Origin: JAFDVL01 sp963794955
GTDB taxonomy: Bacteria > Acidobacteriota > Blastocatellia > RBC074
DNA: 64,000 nucleotides
Assembly (NCBI GenBank): GCA_963794955.1
Contig: CAWCGF010000046.1
Span: 62,001 to 126,000 of the forward strand
Direction of reading: 5' to 3'
Position numbers and translations under genes: made by a program. Below are positions 8,004 through 16,346 of this stretch, in pieces. Position 1 is the first letter of the stretch. Each line of letters starts with the position of its first letter. The notes beneath the pieces are model-generated. The model saw only the letters and a program-made list of their open reading frames with translations, ran no database searches and had not been told where the DNA came from.

Positions 8004-8444
8004 TTACGGGAGTCGAGTCGTTTGATGTGCCACCATCCGCCAGTTCTTGCCTTCCTTCACATAGACGTGGAGCATTTTGACGGCGAAGGCTTGCGGTTGC
8101 CCGTTGCTGACGAGCTTGATGTTGGTCTTGCTGGTGTGTAGCGCCGTGTTGCCATAGACACGCACCTTCACGTCTTCGCGTACCAGCGATTCGTATTTGG
8201 TTTTGCCGGCTTTCAGATTGGTGATGTAGATCGCTTTGGTATCGGTTGCGCCACTCGAATGCGTATAGGTCAAGCTTTCAGAGTAGATGCGTTCCAGCAC
8301 GGTGGCATCGGCTTTGATGAGCGCCGCAACCCATTCCTCTTCGAGCTTGAGAACGGCCTGTTCGGCGGCATTGCCTTGCGCCAGGCCTGTCAGCGCATAG
8401 GTGAAAATGAGTAAGCAGGTTAGCAATAAGTTTTTCATATTCAT
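8004..8444 (-). CDS. Secreted DUF4440/SnoaL-like protein (copy 1)
   Basis: A 146-residue NTF2-fold protein. Residues 1-22 form a signal peptide (MKNLLLTCLLIFTYALTGLAQ core), followed by the DUF4440 pattern: LEEEWVAALIKADATVLE, then YTHSSGATDTKAIY and a closing WRMVAHQTTRL. Members bind small ligands or act as periplasmic proteins of unknown function; no catalytic residues can be assigned. It is the last of three related genes in a row on this strand (also 8478 and 9035), 33 bases after copy 2, so these two are likely cotranscribed. Confidence 0.8.
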   Translation of the reverse strand: MNMKNLLLTCLLIFTYALTGLAQGNAAEQAVLKLEEEWVAALIKADATVLERIYSESLTYTHSSGATDTKAIYITNLKAGKTKYESLVREDVKVRVYGNTALHTSKTNIKLVSNGQPQAFAVKMLHVYVKEGKNWRMVAHQTTRLP

Positions 8445-8477
8445 TTTAGTTTCAAAAGGTTTGGCGGTTACGCCGTG

Positions 8478-8933
8478 TTAGGGGATTTGGGGCGAGGCTT
8501 TTTGTGTCTGATGCACAAGGAGTCGCCAGGTCTGCGCTTCTTTTACCCAAACGTGCAGAATTTTCGCCACACGTGAAATAGATGTCTCGCCATAGTGGCC
8601 TGCAATTTCCATCTCGCAGGTATAGATGGCGGTATTGATGAAGACCTGCACGGTTTCGGCGCGTGCTTTCATCGCCTGATATGTGAGCCGCCCCGACTTA
8701 ACATCGGAGATGAGCGTCGCGCGCGCATGCACCGTGCCATTCCAATCGTTGTAGGACAGGTTTTTGGAATAGAGATTTTCCAGTTCGTCGCTCGCCGTAA
8801 GCAAGGCGTTGCGCCAGGCTTTTTCTTGCTTGAGGATTTCCGCTTCCGAATTACTCGGAGCGGTTTGGGCAACTGCGGTCAGGCTCAAGGCAAATAGTAA
8901 CAGGTGAAATAGGAGCGTTTGTTTTATGCACAT
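8478..8933 (-). CDS. Secreted DUF4440/SnoaL-like protein (copy 2)
   Basis: About 151 residues from ATG 8933, which puts a signal peptide (IKQTLLFHLLLFALSLTAVA) at the N terminus; the longer frame from 8957 would start inside an inverted-repeat arm. The mature part has the same plan as its neighbours: EKAWRNALLTASDELENLY, ATLISDVKSGRLTYQ and WRLLVHQTQ. It differs from copy 1 in lacking the YTHS motif, having YNDWNG instead. Role unknown; tandem duplication followed by divergence is the likely origin. Confidence 0.75.
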   Translation of the reverse strand: MCIKQTLLFHLLLFALSLTAVAQTAPSNSEAEILKQEKAWRNALLTASDELENLYSKNLSYNDWNGTVHARATLISDVKSGRLTYQAMKARAETVQVFINTAIYTCEMEIAGHYGETSISRVAKILHVWVKEAQTWRLLVHQTQKASPQIP

Positions 8934-8946
8934 TTGCGTTCTGACT

Positions 8947-9032
8947 GTGTAGAGCAAACTTTCCAGTTTGCTCCTGTTTCCCTAAGTGATCTCTTGTTGC
9001 GACCAGAGCAAACTGGAAAGTTTGCTCTACAC
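8947..9032. repeat. Perfect 27-bp inverted repeat
   Basis: Bases 8947-8973 and 9006-9032 are exact reverse complements across 27 positions with a 32-base loop. Each arm itself contains a short internal palindrome (GCAAACT...AGTTTGC). It fills the gap between two DUF4440 genes and would form a very stable hairpin in RNA. Confidence 0.85.
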
Positions 9033-9034
9033 GG

Positions 9035-9397
9035 TCAAACAATGCGCGTGGATTGATGCGCGACCAATTTCCATGCGCCGTCACATTGGGCGTACACATG
9101 CAGGTAGCGGGCATCAATCTGGTAATGGACGCCGCCCGCGATGGACTGCGCTACCCAGCGACAGGTGGCAAGCGCCGTAGCATTGAAGAGCTTCACCGCG
9201 ATTTCGGTGCGATCTAATGATTGGTAGGTTAAATCGCCGCTGCGCATTTTCGCCAGATAGCTTGCTTTGGTGTCGGTCGTCGCATTCGTGTGCGTGTACA
9301 CGATGCCATCTGCATACAGGCTTTCTAATGAGTTCACATCGCCGTTGAGCAGCGCAGTTACCCATTGCTGTTCGAGATCAAGGATTTCTTGTTCCAT
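9035..9397 (-). CDS. DUF4440/SnoaL-like protein without signal peptide (copy 3)
   Basis: A 120-residue paralogue of the two downstream genes. It starts directly with EQEILDLEQQWVTALLNGD, so it lacks a signal peptide and is probably cytoplasmic. It keeps YTHTNATTDTKASYLAKM and the terminal WKLVAHQSTRI. Closest in sequence to copy 1 (8004). A 27-bp inverted repeat separates it from copy 2, so cotranscription is uncertain. Function unknown. Confidence 0.75.
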   Translation of the reverse strand: MEQEILDLEQQWVTALLNGDVNSLESLYADGIVYTHTNATTDTKASYLAKMRSGDLTYQSLDRTEIAVKLFNATALATCRWVAQSIAGGVHYQIDARYLHVYAQCDGAWKLVAHQSTRIV

Positions 9398-9419
9398 TCG
9401 TTACTTTTGTGTCTTTCTG

Positions 9420-9629
9420 TTAAGGGCGAATAACCGTCCTATAGCGGCAGCGTGTTATGCCAGGTGGCTTCGCGCTGAAGAATTTAATGTCGTCGCGTTT
9501 GCTCCGCAAATATTTCGTCGTGTTTTCCTGAATAGCTTGCGCGTCCCCCTCTTTGTTTTCAACCTTGCCATTTTTATTGAAGGTCGGAACGTTCGCAGGT
9601 AACGGCAACGATGCTAGGGGCGAAAGCAA
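9420..9629 (-). other. Unassigned 69-codon ORF, possible gene remnant
   Basis: An open frame ending RCRYRTVIRP, starting only at TTG, without a clear ribosome site. The composition (many Lys, Asp and Asn, then a basic tail) looks protein-like, more like the end of a larger protein than a full small one. I do not recognise a family. It lies between a DUF4440 gene and the TPR gene. Confidence 0.25.
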
Positions 9630-9649
9630 TTTCCGTCAAGCGATGCGCC

Positions 9650-10762
9650 TCAGGGATAGAGCTTTATTTCGGGTTTTGTTTCACGTGCCTTAAGCGTCTG
9701 AAAAAGCTGCAACTCCCGCGCCGCTAATTCGCGCTGTCCGGTGCGTTGATATAATTGCATCAGGCGATAATGCGCTTTTGCTACGTCCGGCTGCAGCTTG
9801 ATGGCAGTGCGCAAGGCGGCAATCGCCTCGGTGTTTTTTTGTTGTCCTGACAGTAACGCCCCCAGTTCTAAATGGGCTGGCGCTAAGGCAGGATCAAGCG
9901 TGATCGCCCGGCGCAGCAAGCCTTCGATTTTGCTCAGGTCGGCGGACGAAGCTGTCTCGCCGCGCCCTTGCCACAGGCTGACAGCATAATAAAAATGCGC
10001 CTGGGCATTCTTCGGGTAAAGCTGGACGAACTGTGCCATCCGCTTCGTAACTTCCTCCGCCTGTTCCGGCGCGACACCGTACATCTCGCCCAAAAAGACG
10101 AACGACCGGGGATCAGTCGGATCAAGGTCTACCGCTTCGCACAATGTTTTGACGGCTTCGGTATAGCGTCCGCCGGTATAGTGCGTGATACCCAACCCCA
10201 CGCGCAGCTTCGCCGATTGTGGATATTTTTTCAGACTGTAAGCGAAGATTTGCACCGCGCCGTCATACGCGCCAATTTTAATCAGGCTGTTGCCGAAATC
10301 CAGCAAGCGGTCTTCGCTTTCGTCCAGCCGCGCCGCGCGTTGATATTCTTCGGCGGCCTGCTCTCGATTGTTGGCTTTGTCTTCGATGTCGCCCAGCAGC
10401 GCGTACAATTCCGCGGTCGGTTTAATTGTGAGCAACGCCTGAACGCTTGCGCGGGCTTTGTTGAGATTATTGAGGCGGAAATAGGCGAGCGCCAAGTCAT
10501 AGCCGTTCGCGTAATGATTTGGCTCAAGTTGCCTGGCTTTTTCGAGATAGGGAATAGCTTGTGCGAACTGATTTTGTTGCAGGTAAAATTCGCCGATCTG
10601 ATGATTTGCCGCAAAGCTCTGGGCGTTTTTTCGGACGGCTTGTTTGAGTTGTTGTTCTAGGTGTGACGCGGTTTTCGTGGGTTGGGCGACGGCGGCGATC
10701 AAGCTACACGCTAACCATCCACAGAGCCAAACGTTCACTGTAATGCTGCGACGATGTGGCAT
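9650..10762 (-). CDS. Exported tetratricopeptide-repeat protein
   Basis: About 370 residues from ATG 10762, chosen because a GAGGTGG site precedes it and because it gives a signal peptide (VWLCGWLACSLIAAVAQ). The mature part is almost wholly TPR units, with repeated patterns such as IPYLEKARQLEPNHYANGYDLALAYFRL and AVKTLCEAVDLDPTDPRSFVFLGEMY. TPR arrays mediate protein contacts. It lies downstream of, and in the same direction as, the large Oar-like receptor, a common arrangement in Acidobacteriota, with a hairpin-forming repeat between them. Confidence 0.85.
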   Translation of the reverse strand: MPHRRSITVNVWLCGWLACSLIAAVAQPTKTASHLEQQLKQAVRKNAQSFAANHQIGEFYLQQNQFAQAIPYLEKARQLEPNHYANGYDLALAYFRLNNLNKARASVQALLTIKPTAELYALLGDIEDKANNREQAAEEYQRAARLDESEDRLLDFGNSLIKIGAYDGAVQIFAYSLKKYPQSAKLRVGLGITHYTGGRYTEAVKTLCEAVDLDPTDPRSFVFLGEMYGVAPEQAEEVTKRMAQFVQLYPKNAQAHFYYAVSLWQGRGETASSADLSKIEGLLRRAITLDPALAPAHLELGALLSGQQKNTEAIAALRTAIKLQPDVAKAHYRLMQLYQRTGQRELAARELQLFQTLKARETKPEIKLYP

Positions 10763-10786
10763 ACGAACGGGAACCACCTCAATAAA

Positions 10787-10885
10787 CGTTTTACCGCAAA
10801 GGATCAAAGGTGCAAAGGAGCAAAGACTATCAATCAGAGTAAGCTCTTTGTCGCTTCGCCCCTTTGTCCCTTTGCGGTAAAAACG
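10787..10885. repeat. Inverted repeat of GCAAAGG-type units
   Basis: The left arm from 10787 carries CGTTTTACCGCAAAGG and further CAAAGG units; the right arm ending at 10885 is the imperfect complement ending GCGGTAAAAACG. About 80 percent of the arm bases pair around a loop near 10826-10845. It separates the Oar receptor gene from the TPR gene. The repeat at 21867 uses very similar units. Confidence 0.7.
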
Positions 10886-10892
10886 CTCGAAG

Positions 10893-13800
10893 TTAGAAAT
10901 ACAACTTCAATGCCAACTGCACCTGGCGCGGATTATTCCGCTGTCCTTCCAACCGTCCGAAATTGGCCGCCTGGAAGTTCGAGGTCGGAATATTGAAGCT
11001 GACGGAGTTCGTCAAATTGAACATCTCGCCCCGGAATTCCGAACGGATGCGTTCCGTCAATTGGAACGATTTGAAGACGGAGAAATCAATCCCGAATTGC
11101 GGTGGGCCGCTTAACTGATTGCGACCACCACCCAAGGGTGACAAATCGGTTTGTCCAATCGTCGTCGCGCGGGGCGGATTCGTGAACGCTGCCGGGTTCC
11201 AAATCACTTTGTAGCCTTGCGCGTCCCGCACATCCTGATACGGATTTACGCCTGCGACCTTCAACGAATTGCAGCCCAAGCCTTCCGTCGTGGCAATCGT
11301 GCAACCAATCACTTGCGGCTGACCGGAGTAATACGAGTACACCCAGTTCGTACTCCAACCGCCCAGCACCGCGTTGCCGATGCCATTCATGCCACTCAGG
11401 AATTGTTTGCCTTTGCCAATCGGCAAATCGTAATTCCCGCTGAAGACCAGCGCGTGTTTCATATCAAAACTCGCGCGTGCCATTTCGTTGCCAATGCCCA
11501 GAATGCCGACCGCGCGATAACCGCCTGCGCCGCCGTTGCTCAACAAATCGCCCGCGTTCGTCAGCGTTTTGCTGTAGGTGTATGACAACAGCACGTCCAA
11601 CCCTTGACTCATCCGTCGTTGGAACTTGGATTGCAAGGCGTGGTAATGGCTGTTGCCTGCGGTTGCGGCATACGACGAACCGCGCGCGAAGGTCGGGAAC
11701 GGCACGTAGTTTTGCGGATTCAACCCCTGTCCTGGCGGCAGAATCTTGTTTTGCAGGTTCGTGCCGATGAAGGCTTCCAGATGCCGTCCGAGCGAAGCCA
11801 CGTATCCGACTTCAATCGAATTCCGCGAACCCAATTCATACTGCACGGTCATGTTGTAGCCTTGCGTGTACGGCGTCTTGTAATTGAACTCAATGCCGCG
11901 CAGGTTGAGGCCGCTGGCATTGACTTTGGTTGGGTCAAGCGGCACGCCCAACAAACCGCGTTCGATGGTGGCGGCGGAACCGTCGGGATAAATCAACGGT
12001 GCGACGTCACTCGGCGTGAGGAAGTTGAAATCGAACTGGAACGGATAGTTGTAACCGAGATTCGGGTTGCCGCCGCGATTCTCGAACGCTCCGTAATAAA
12101 TGCCGTATCCGCCACGCACGACCAGCTTTTCATTAAACTGATAAGCGAAGCCGAAGCGCGGGCCGAAATTCTTCTTCTGCGTTATGGCAATGCCGGAGCC
12201 GAATTCGTCGGTATAAACGAGATCAATGCCGTCTTTCGCCAAACCGTCGAGGAAGCTTTGCGAGACGCGCGGATTATCTTTGCGGCTCGCCGGAATGATG
12301 AAACGCGGCTTGCCCGGCCCTGAGACGAAATTGGCCTGCACATAATCTTTGGCGTTCGTCGGGCTGAAATGCTCCCAACGCAAGCCGAGATTCAGCGTCA
12401 GCTTGGAATTCACTTTCCAATCGTCCTGAAAATAACCGCCCCAGTAAGTGCGATAATTCGGAATGCTGCCAAACGGCGAGGCTTGCAATTGGTTCACGCC
12501 GCCGACCATGTTCACTCCACCCGGCACGGTGGCATTCACGGGGGTGAGCAGAAATTGCGCGCGTCCGGTCGTCGCGTCGCCCAAACCAGGCGCTGACGTA
12601 TAATTGCCATTGAACGAGAAATTGCCGCGCGCGTACGGCGGGCCCACCCACGGGAAGTCAATGTATTGATATTCAAAGCCGCCTTTGAACGTGTGGTTTT
12701 TATAAGTCTTCGTGAGATTGTCGGTGAGTTGCGTCGTGTTGCTCAAACGATCAGCGACGAGCCACGTGGTCGCGCCGAGCCGATTTAAGCCGCCGATATT
12801 GAGTGGCGGCAATCCGCCGTTACCTTCGACTTGTTGAATGCCCTGGATGCCGAACGAGCCGGGAATGTTCGCCGTGTCATTGCCCAGCGGTGGCAGGCGA
12901 TTGGAATGCTCGCGGCTCAGTCCGAGCCGTGCTTCGTTGAGCAGCGTGGGCGAGAACGAATGCGTGTAGCTGATGGCTAAGCCGCTGGTGCGCACTTTTT
13001 CATTGCCATCGCCATACGCGCCGCCGTCGGCCACTCCTTCAAACGGGCCGGGGCGAAAGCGCACGATGTCCGCCCAGCTATAACGCCCGAAGATGTGATC
13101 CTTCTCGCTGAAGTTATGGTCAATGCGCACATCAAACGAATTGGCATCATCGGTCAAATTGCGAATCGTGTTGTAGTTGTTGCCTTGTGTCCCGGCCTGA
13201 ATGAAATTCTCAGCCGGATACAGGTTCATTAGTTTGATCGCGCTGGCGCTCAAACGATTGGCCGGGATGCGATTGTTCAGAAATGGATCGCGGACGAAGC
13301 CTGTGCCGGTGGCGGTGCGACCGGTGACCGGATCAACCTGCCCGGACGTGACGCGGCGCGTTGTGGCCGGGTCGAAGATTGTGCCTTGCAAAATCGAACG
13401 CCCCAGCAAATCGGTGCCGCGCACCCGATTGCCTTGCCGTGTAATCAAATCTGAGAAATCCGTGTAGCCGCTGGCTTTTTGGAGCGCGGTTGGAACGGAC
13501 GCGACGATGGAGCGACCTTGCCGAATGCGTGTGGCTTCAAAGTCACCAAAGAAGAAGGTTTTACTTTTTATGATCGGGCCGCCGAGTGCGCCGCCAAACT
13601 GATTCTGGCGATACTTGGCTTTGGGGATGCCACGAAAGTTGTTCGGGAAGCTGTTGGCATCGAATTTATCGTTGCGCAAAAACTCCCACAACACGCCGCG
13701 AAACTCATTCGTACCGGATTTCATCGAAGCGTTCAGCACCGCGCCGCCCGCGCGTCCGTATTCGGCGCTGAACGAGTTAGTTTGAATCTTGAATTCGCCG

Positions 13801-14465
13801 ATGGCGTCAACCGGCGGCTTGATGACATAAGCCGTACCGTTCAAGAAGTCCACGCTGCTGGTGTTGTTGTCAATGCCATCAATCAGGTAGTTGTTCTGCG
13901 CGGGACGCATGCCGTTCGCGGCAAATTGCGACGCCGCACGTGCGCCTTGTTGCGGCAGATTGACGCCCACGCTCAACCGCGCCAGATACGTCCAATCGCG
14001 GCCATTCAAAGGCAAATTGTTGATGGTTTGCCCGGAGACGGCTTGCCCCACGGAAGCATCCTGCGTTTGCAGCAAGGGCGCGGCAGCGGTGACTTCGACA
14101 CTTTGGCTGATGTCGCCGGTTTCCAGGGTGAAATCTATTTCCGCCTGTTGTTGGATACTGAGTTGAATGCCGGAGCGCACGCTTTTCTTAAAGCCGGGCG
14201 CTTCGACCGTCACTTGATATGCGCCAGTTTTGATGGCGGGAAATGAGTAGTTCCCGGACACATTGGTGTCGGTCGTAAACGAGACCGAGGTCGCCGTATT
14301 GAGCAACGTTACTTTGGCATTGGGAACAATCGCGCCGCTGGGGTCTTTGACCGTTCCCAAAATGGAGCCGGTGTCTATCTGCCCATACGTCGTCGTGGCG
14401 AGTCCCATTGCCAGCACGGTTGCCAGTATGAGCACTGCCGAAAACTTCTTTCGGGGATTGTGCAT
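10893..14465 (-). CDS. Oar-like TonB-dependent receptor with carboxypeptidase-regulatory domain
   Basis: 1,190 residues. A signal peptide (to about residue 29) is followed by a carboxypeptidase-regulatory-like beta-sandwich (GTVKDPSGAIVPNAKVTL ... GNYSFPAIKTGAYQVTVEAPGF), a plug region with LPLNGRDWTYL, and a long outer-membrane beta-barrel ending in the aromatic LALKLYF. This is the standard acidobacterial Oar-type architecture, presumed to import large carbohydrates or peptides; the substrate cannot be read from sequence. It is transcribed towards the TPR gene. A second gene of the same type lies at 23788. Confidence 0.9.
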   Translation of the reverse strand: MHNPRKKFSAVLILATVLAMGLATTTYGQIDTGSILGTVKDPSGAIVPNAKVTLLNTATSVSFTTDTNVSGNYSFPAIKTGAYQVTVEAPGFKKSVRSGIQLSIQQQAEIDFTLETGDISQSVEVTAAAPLLQTQDASVGQAVSGQTINNLPLNGRDWTYLARLSVGVNLPQQGARAASQFAANGMRPAQNNYLIDGIDNNTSSVDFLNGTAYVIKPPVDAIGEFKIQTNSFSAEYGRAGGAVLNASMKSGTNEFRGVLWEFLRNDKFDANSFPNNFRGIPKAKYRQNQFGGALGGPIIKSKTFFFGDFEATRIRQGRSIVASVPTALQKASGYTDFSDLITRQGNRVRGTDLLGRSILQGTIFDPATTRRVTSGQVDPVTGRTATGTGFVRDPFLNNRIPANRLSASAIKLMNLYPAENFIQAGTQGNNYNTIRNLTDDANSFDVRIDHNFSEKDHIFGRYSWADIVRFRPGPFEGVADGGAYGDGNEKVRTSGLAISYTHSFSPTLLNEARLGLSREHSNRLPPLGNDTANIPGSFGIQGIQQVEGNGGLPPLNIGGLNRLGATTWLVADRLSNTTQLTDNLTKTYKNHTFKGGFEYQYIDFPWVGPPYARGNFSFNGNYTSAPGLGDATTGRAQFLLTPVNATVPGGVNMVGGVNQLQASPFGSIPNYRTYWGGYFQDDWKVNSKLTLNLGLRWEHFSPTNAKDYVQANFVSGPGKPRFIIPASRKDNPRVSQSFLDGLAKDGIDLVYTDEFGSGIAITQKKNFGPRFGFAYQFNEKLVVRGGYGIYYGAFENRGGNPNLGYNYPFQFDFNFLTPSDVAPLIYPDGSAATIERGLLGVPLDPTKVNASGLNLRGIEFNYKTPYTQGYNMTVQYELGSRNSIEVGYVASLGRHLEAFIGTNLQNKILPPGQGLNPQNYVPFPTFARGSSYAATAGNSHYHALQSKFQRRMSQGLDVLLSYTYSKTLTNAGDLLSNGGAGGYRAVGILGIGNEMARASFDMKHALVFSGNYDLPIGKGKQFLSGMNGIGNAVLGGWSTNWVYSYYSGQPQVIGCTIATTEGLGCNSLKVAGVNPYQDVRDAQGYKVIWNPAAFTNPPRATTIGQTDLSPLGGGRNQLSGPPQFGIDFSVFKSFQLTERIRSEFRGEMFNLTNSVSFNIPTSNFQAANFGRLEGQRNNPRQVQLALKLYF

Positions 14466-14797
14466 AGAGTCTCCTTGAAAATTAGATTAGTGCGACTTTC
14501 ATCGGCGTGCGCCGTTGCTGAAAATCGCGGTGCAGTTGCGTAAACGCAGGCGAGTTTGCCGGCGTCAACAGGTTATATGAAAGAAAGACTAAAACCCGCT
14601 TCCGGCACAGACGCGATTTATGTGCAAGTACCGAAGCAAGCAACAACTTGAGATAGATTCCGCCTATGTCTGGCAGAGCGTAAAACTTGTGGACTGGTAA
14701 CAGGTCACATAACCGATTACCTGAAAGTTGTGTACCACAGCCTCCGCTATGGGTCAATTTTTCCCAGGAGTGATGCGCTTCCTCTGCTGTGATGCGA
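14466..14797. other. Intergenic region upstream of the Oar receptor
   Basis: 332 bases with no supported gene. GGAGAC just before the receptor start (minus strand) is its likely ribosome site. A minus-strand open frame spans the gap but runs into the next gene in another frame and has no protein-like signature. No terminator or clear promoter is visible. Confidence 0.5.
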
Positions 14798-16009
14798 TCA
14801 ACCTGTTTGCGCCAGCAACCAACGCATATCCACCCGGTCATTGGATTCCGTGTTGCGAGCGAGCGCGGGAGCAACCACCAATGCTTCAGCGTGATCTTCG
14901 AACCAGATCAGGAATGACGATTGTTCAGCACCGGCAAGGCGTTGCTGCCCAAGCCACATATAGTAAGCTCCCATATCGGCATCAATGAGCGCGCCAGGCG
15001 CGTCCATTTCGACAGTCTTTTCATCTCCTGAAAGCAGTTCATTCATCGGGCGTTGCCGCTGACGTGGCGCAAACCGCGCCAGCATCGTTAATGGCTGGGC
15101 GCGACGCCAAAGCTCGCGCGTAGCCCATTGCACAAAACTTGTACTGAAAATCTGAGTGCCCGAACCGGAGGTTAAAAGGCTCGTGGCAAAGTGGTTGAGA
15201 ATAGCGCCATCCCGGCCCGCCGCGTCAAAACCAATTTCTTCGGGCTGCAATCCGTGCAGCAATGAGAGCAGTTCTTTGGGACCGGCGATTCCGCCTTGAA
15301 TCGCGCTGTTGGTTTTGCGCAACAGCGCCAGACGATTTTGTGTGAGTCCGTGATACGAAATGCTGGCGAGATGAGGATGCGAAACCGGTTCCGCCTGACC
15401 GCCATCAATATACCAGTGCGCGAAGGGCGAAGGGTGCGCGGTTGCTCTGGCCTCGACGTGAGCGAGCAGCGTCTTAAGACCGTTCGCCGGGTTTACATTG
15501 GTGAAGCGCGAGCCATGCGGTCGTAACTTGCGAAAGAGCGGATAGGTATTCCGTTCGACGCCCTTGCCAATCACGGCGATGCCAAGTCTTGACGCCGCGG
15601 GCGGCTGATGGGGAAGGGCGGCGAAAACCGCTTTCAGATAAACCTCCGAGGCTTGATGAAAGGCATCAATCTGGCCCGTCGTCCAGAGGTGATGGGACAG
15701 TTGCTCAGCGAACTCCACCGGTGAAGCTGCCCACTTGGCAGCCAGCAACAGCGCCGGAAGTTTCAGTTGCGCAAAGCCAGTGAAAAGCCGACGACGATCA
15801 GCCTCAGCCAGTGATTTGAGAAACTTAAGCTGCCGATCAATGTCACGGCGTTCGGCGGGAAAGCGCCAGTCATAAGTATGAATCTGCTGCAACAACAGCG
15901 GCGTGAATGCCGCTGGCAGTTGGCGCAGCAATTCAAGGTGACCGGTCGCCACGCGCCTGGCTTCAGGCGGGTAATCCTTGAAATGGTTGTCCTGAATAGG
16001 AAGTGCCAT
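14798..16009 (-). CDS. Conserved-looking hypothetical protein
   Basis: 403 residues, no signal peptide or membrane segment. It is rich in Ala, Leu and His, with notable segments IAVIGKGVERNTYPLFRKL near residue 147 and HWYIDGGQAEPVS near 205. I do not recognise the family and assign no function. It follows, in the same direction, the Tat-exported phosphatase-like gene (16346), with an element of about 320 bp between them. A catalytic role linked to that neighbour is possible but unsupported. Confidence 0.65.
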   Translation of the reverse strand: MALPIQDNHFKDYPPEARRVATGHLELLRQLPAAFTPLLLQQIHTYDWRFPAERRDIDRQLKFLKSLAEADRRRLFTGFAQLKLPALLLAAKWAASPVEFAEQLSHHLWTTGQIDAFHQASEVYLKAVFAALPHQPPAASRLGIAVIGKGVERNTYPLFRKLRPHGSRFTNVNPANGLKTLLAHVEARATAHPSPFAHWYIDGGQAEPVSHPHLASISYHGLTQNRLALLRKTNSAIQGGIAGPKELLSLLHGLQPEEIGFDAAGRDGAILNHFATSLLTSGSGTQIFSTSFVQWATRELWRRAQPLTMLARFAPRQRQRPMNELLSGDEKTVEMDAPGALIDADMGAYYMWLGQQRLAGAEQSSFLIWFEDHAEALVVAPALARNTESNDRVDMRWLLAQTG

Positions 16010-16023
16010 GCGAACTATGGGAG

Positions 16024-16346
16024 CTAAAGAACGTGTGAAAAATTTTGAAAACTAAATCCGGCTACTTGCCCTGAAGGGGCTGCGGAGATTAGCCGGTGGT
16101 GCAACCACCGGAACTGGCGCAAAGAAAGCGCGTCATGAAGGGACGCTGGACGAGGTCACCGTCTGTCGCCCCTGCCGGGGCTTGGGAATGTTATTGGCGG
16201 TTCCAGGGGTTGCGGCTCGCGCCTTCACCCCTGGCTAATTTCTGGCCGCCCCTCACGGGGCTGCAAAAACGGTTGCCGGATTTAATTTTCAAAGACCATT
16301 AGCTAGTGGCAATTGATCCCTTTACAACTTATTTTTTACACGTTCC
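16024..16346. repeat. Composite palindromic element, MITE/REP-like
   Basis: The ends are inverted repeats: GAACGTGTGAAAAAT from about 16029 and its near complement ATTTTTTACACGTTC at 16331-16345. Inside these, TTTTGAAAACTAAATCCGGC (from 16043) pairs with GCCGGATTTAATTTTCAAA (from 16275). The core holds further GC-rich stems (CCAGGGGT with ACCCCTGG, CCCTGCCGGGGC with GCCCCTCACGGGGC). It fills the whole gap between two genes and reaches the stop codon of the upstream one. No coding potential or transposase is seen. Confidence 0.6.

Noticed and set aside
14482..14874. A 130-codon minus-strand open frame between the Oar receptor and the hypothetical gene
   Set aside because: It overlaps the end of the better-supported gene at 14798 in another frame, has no ribosome site and no protein-like pattern.
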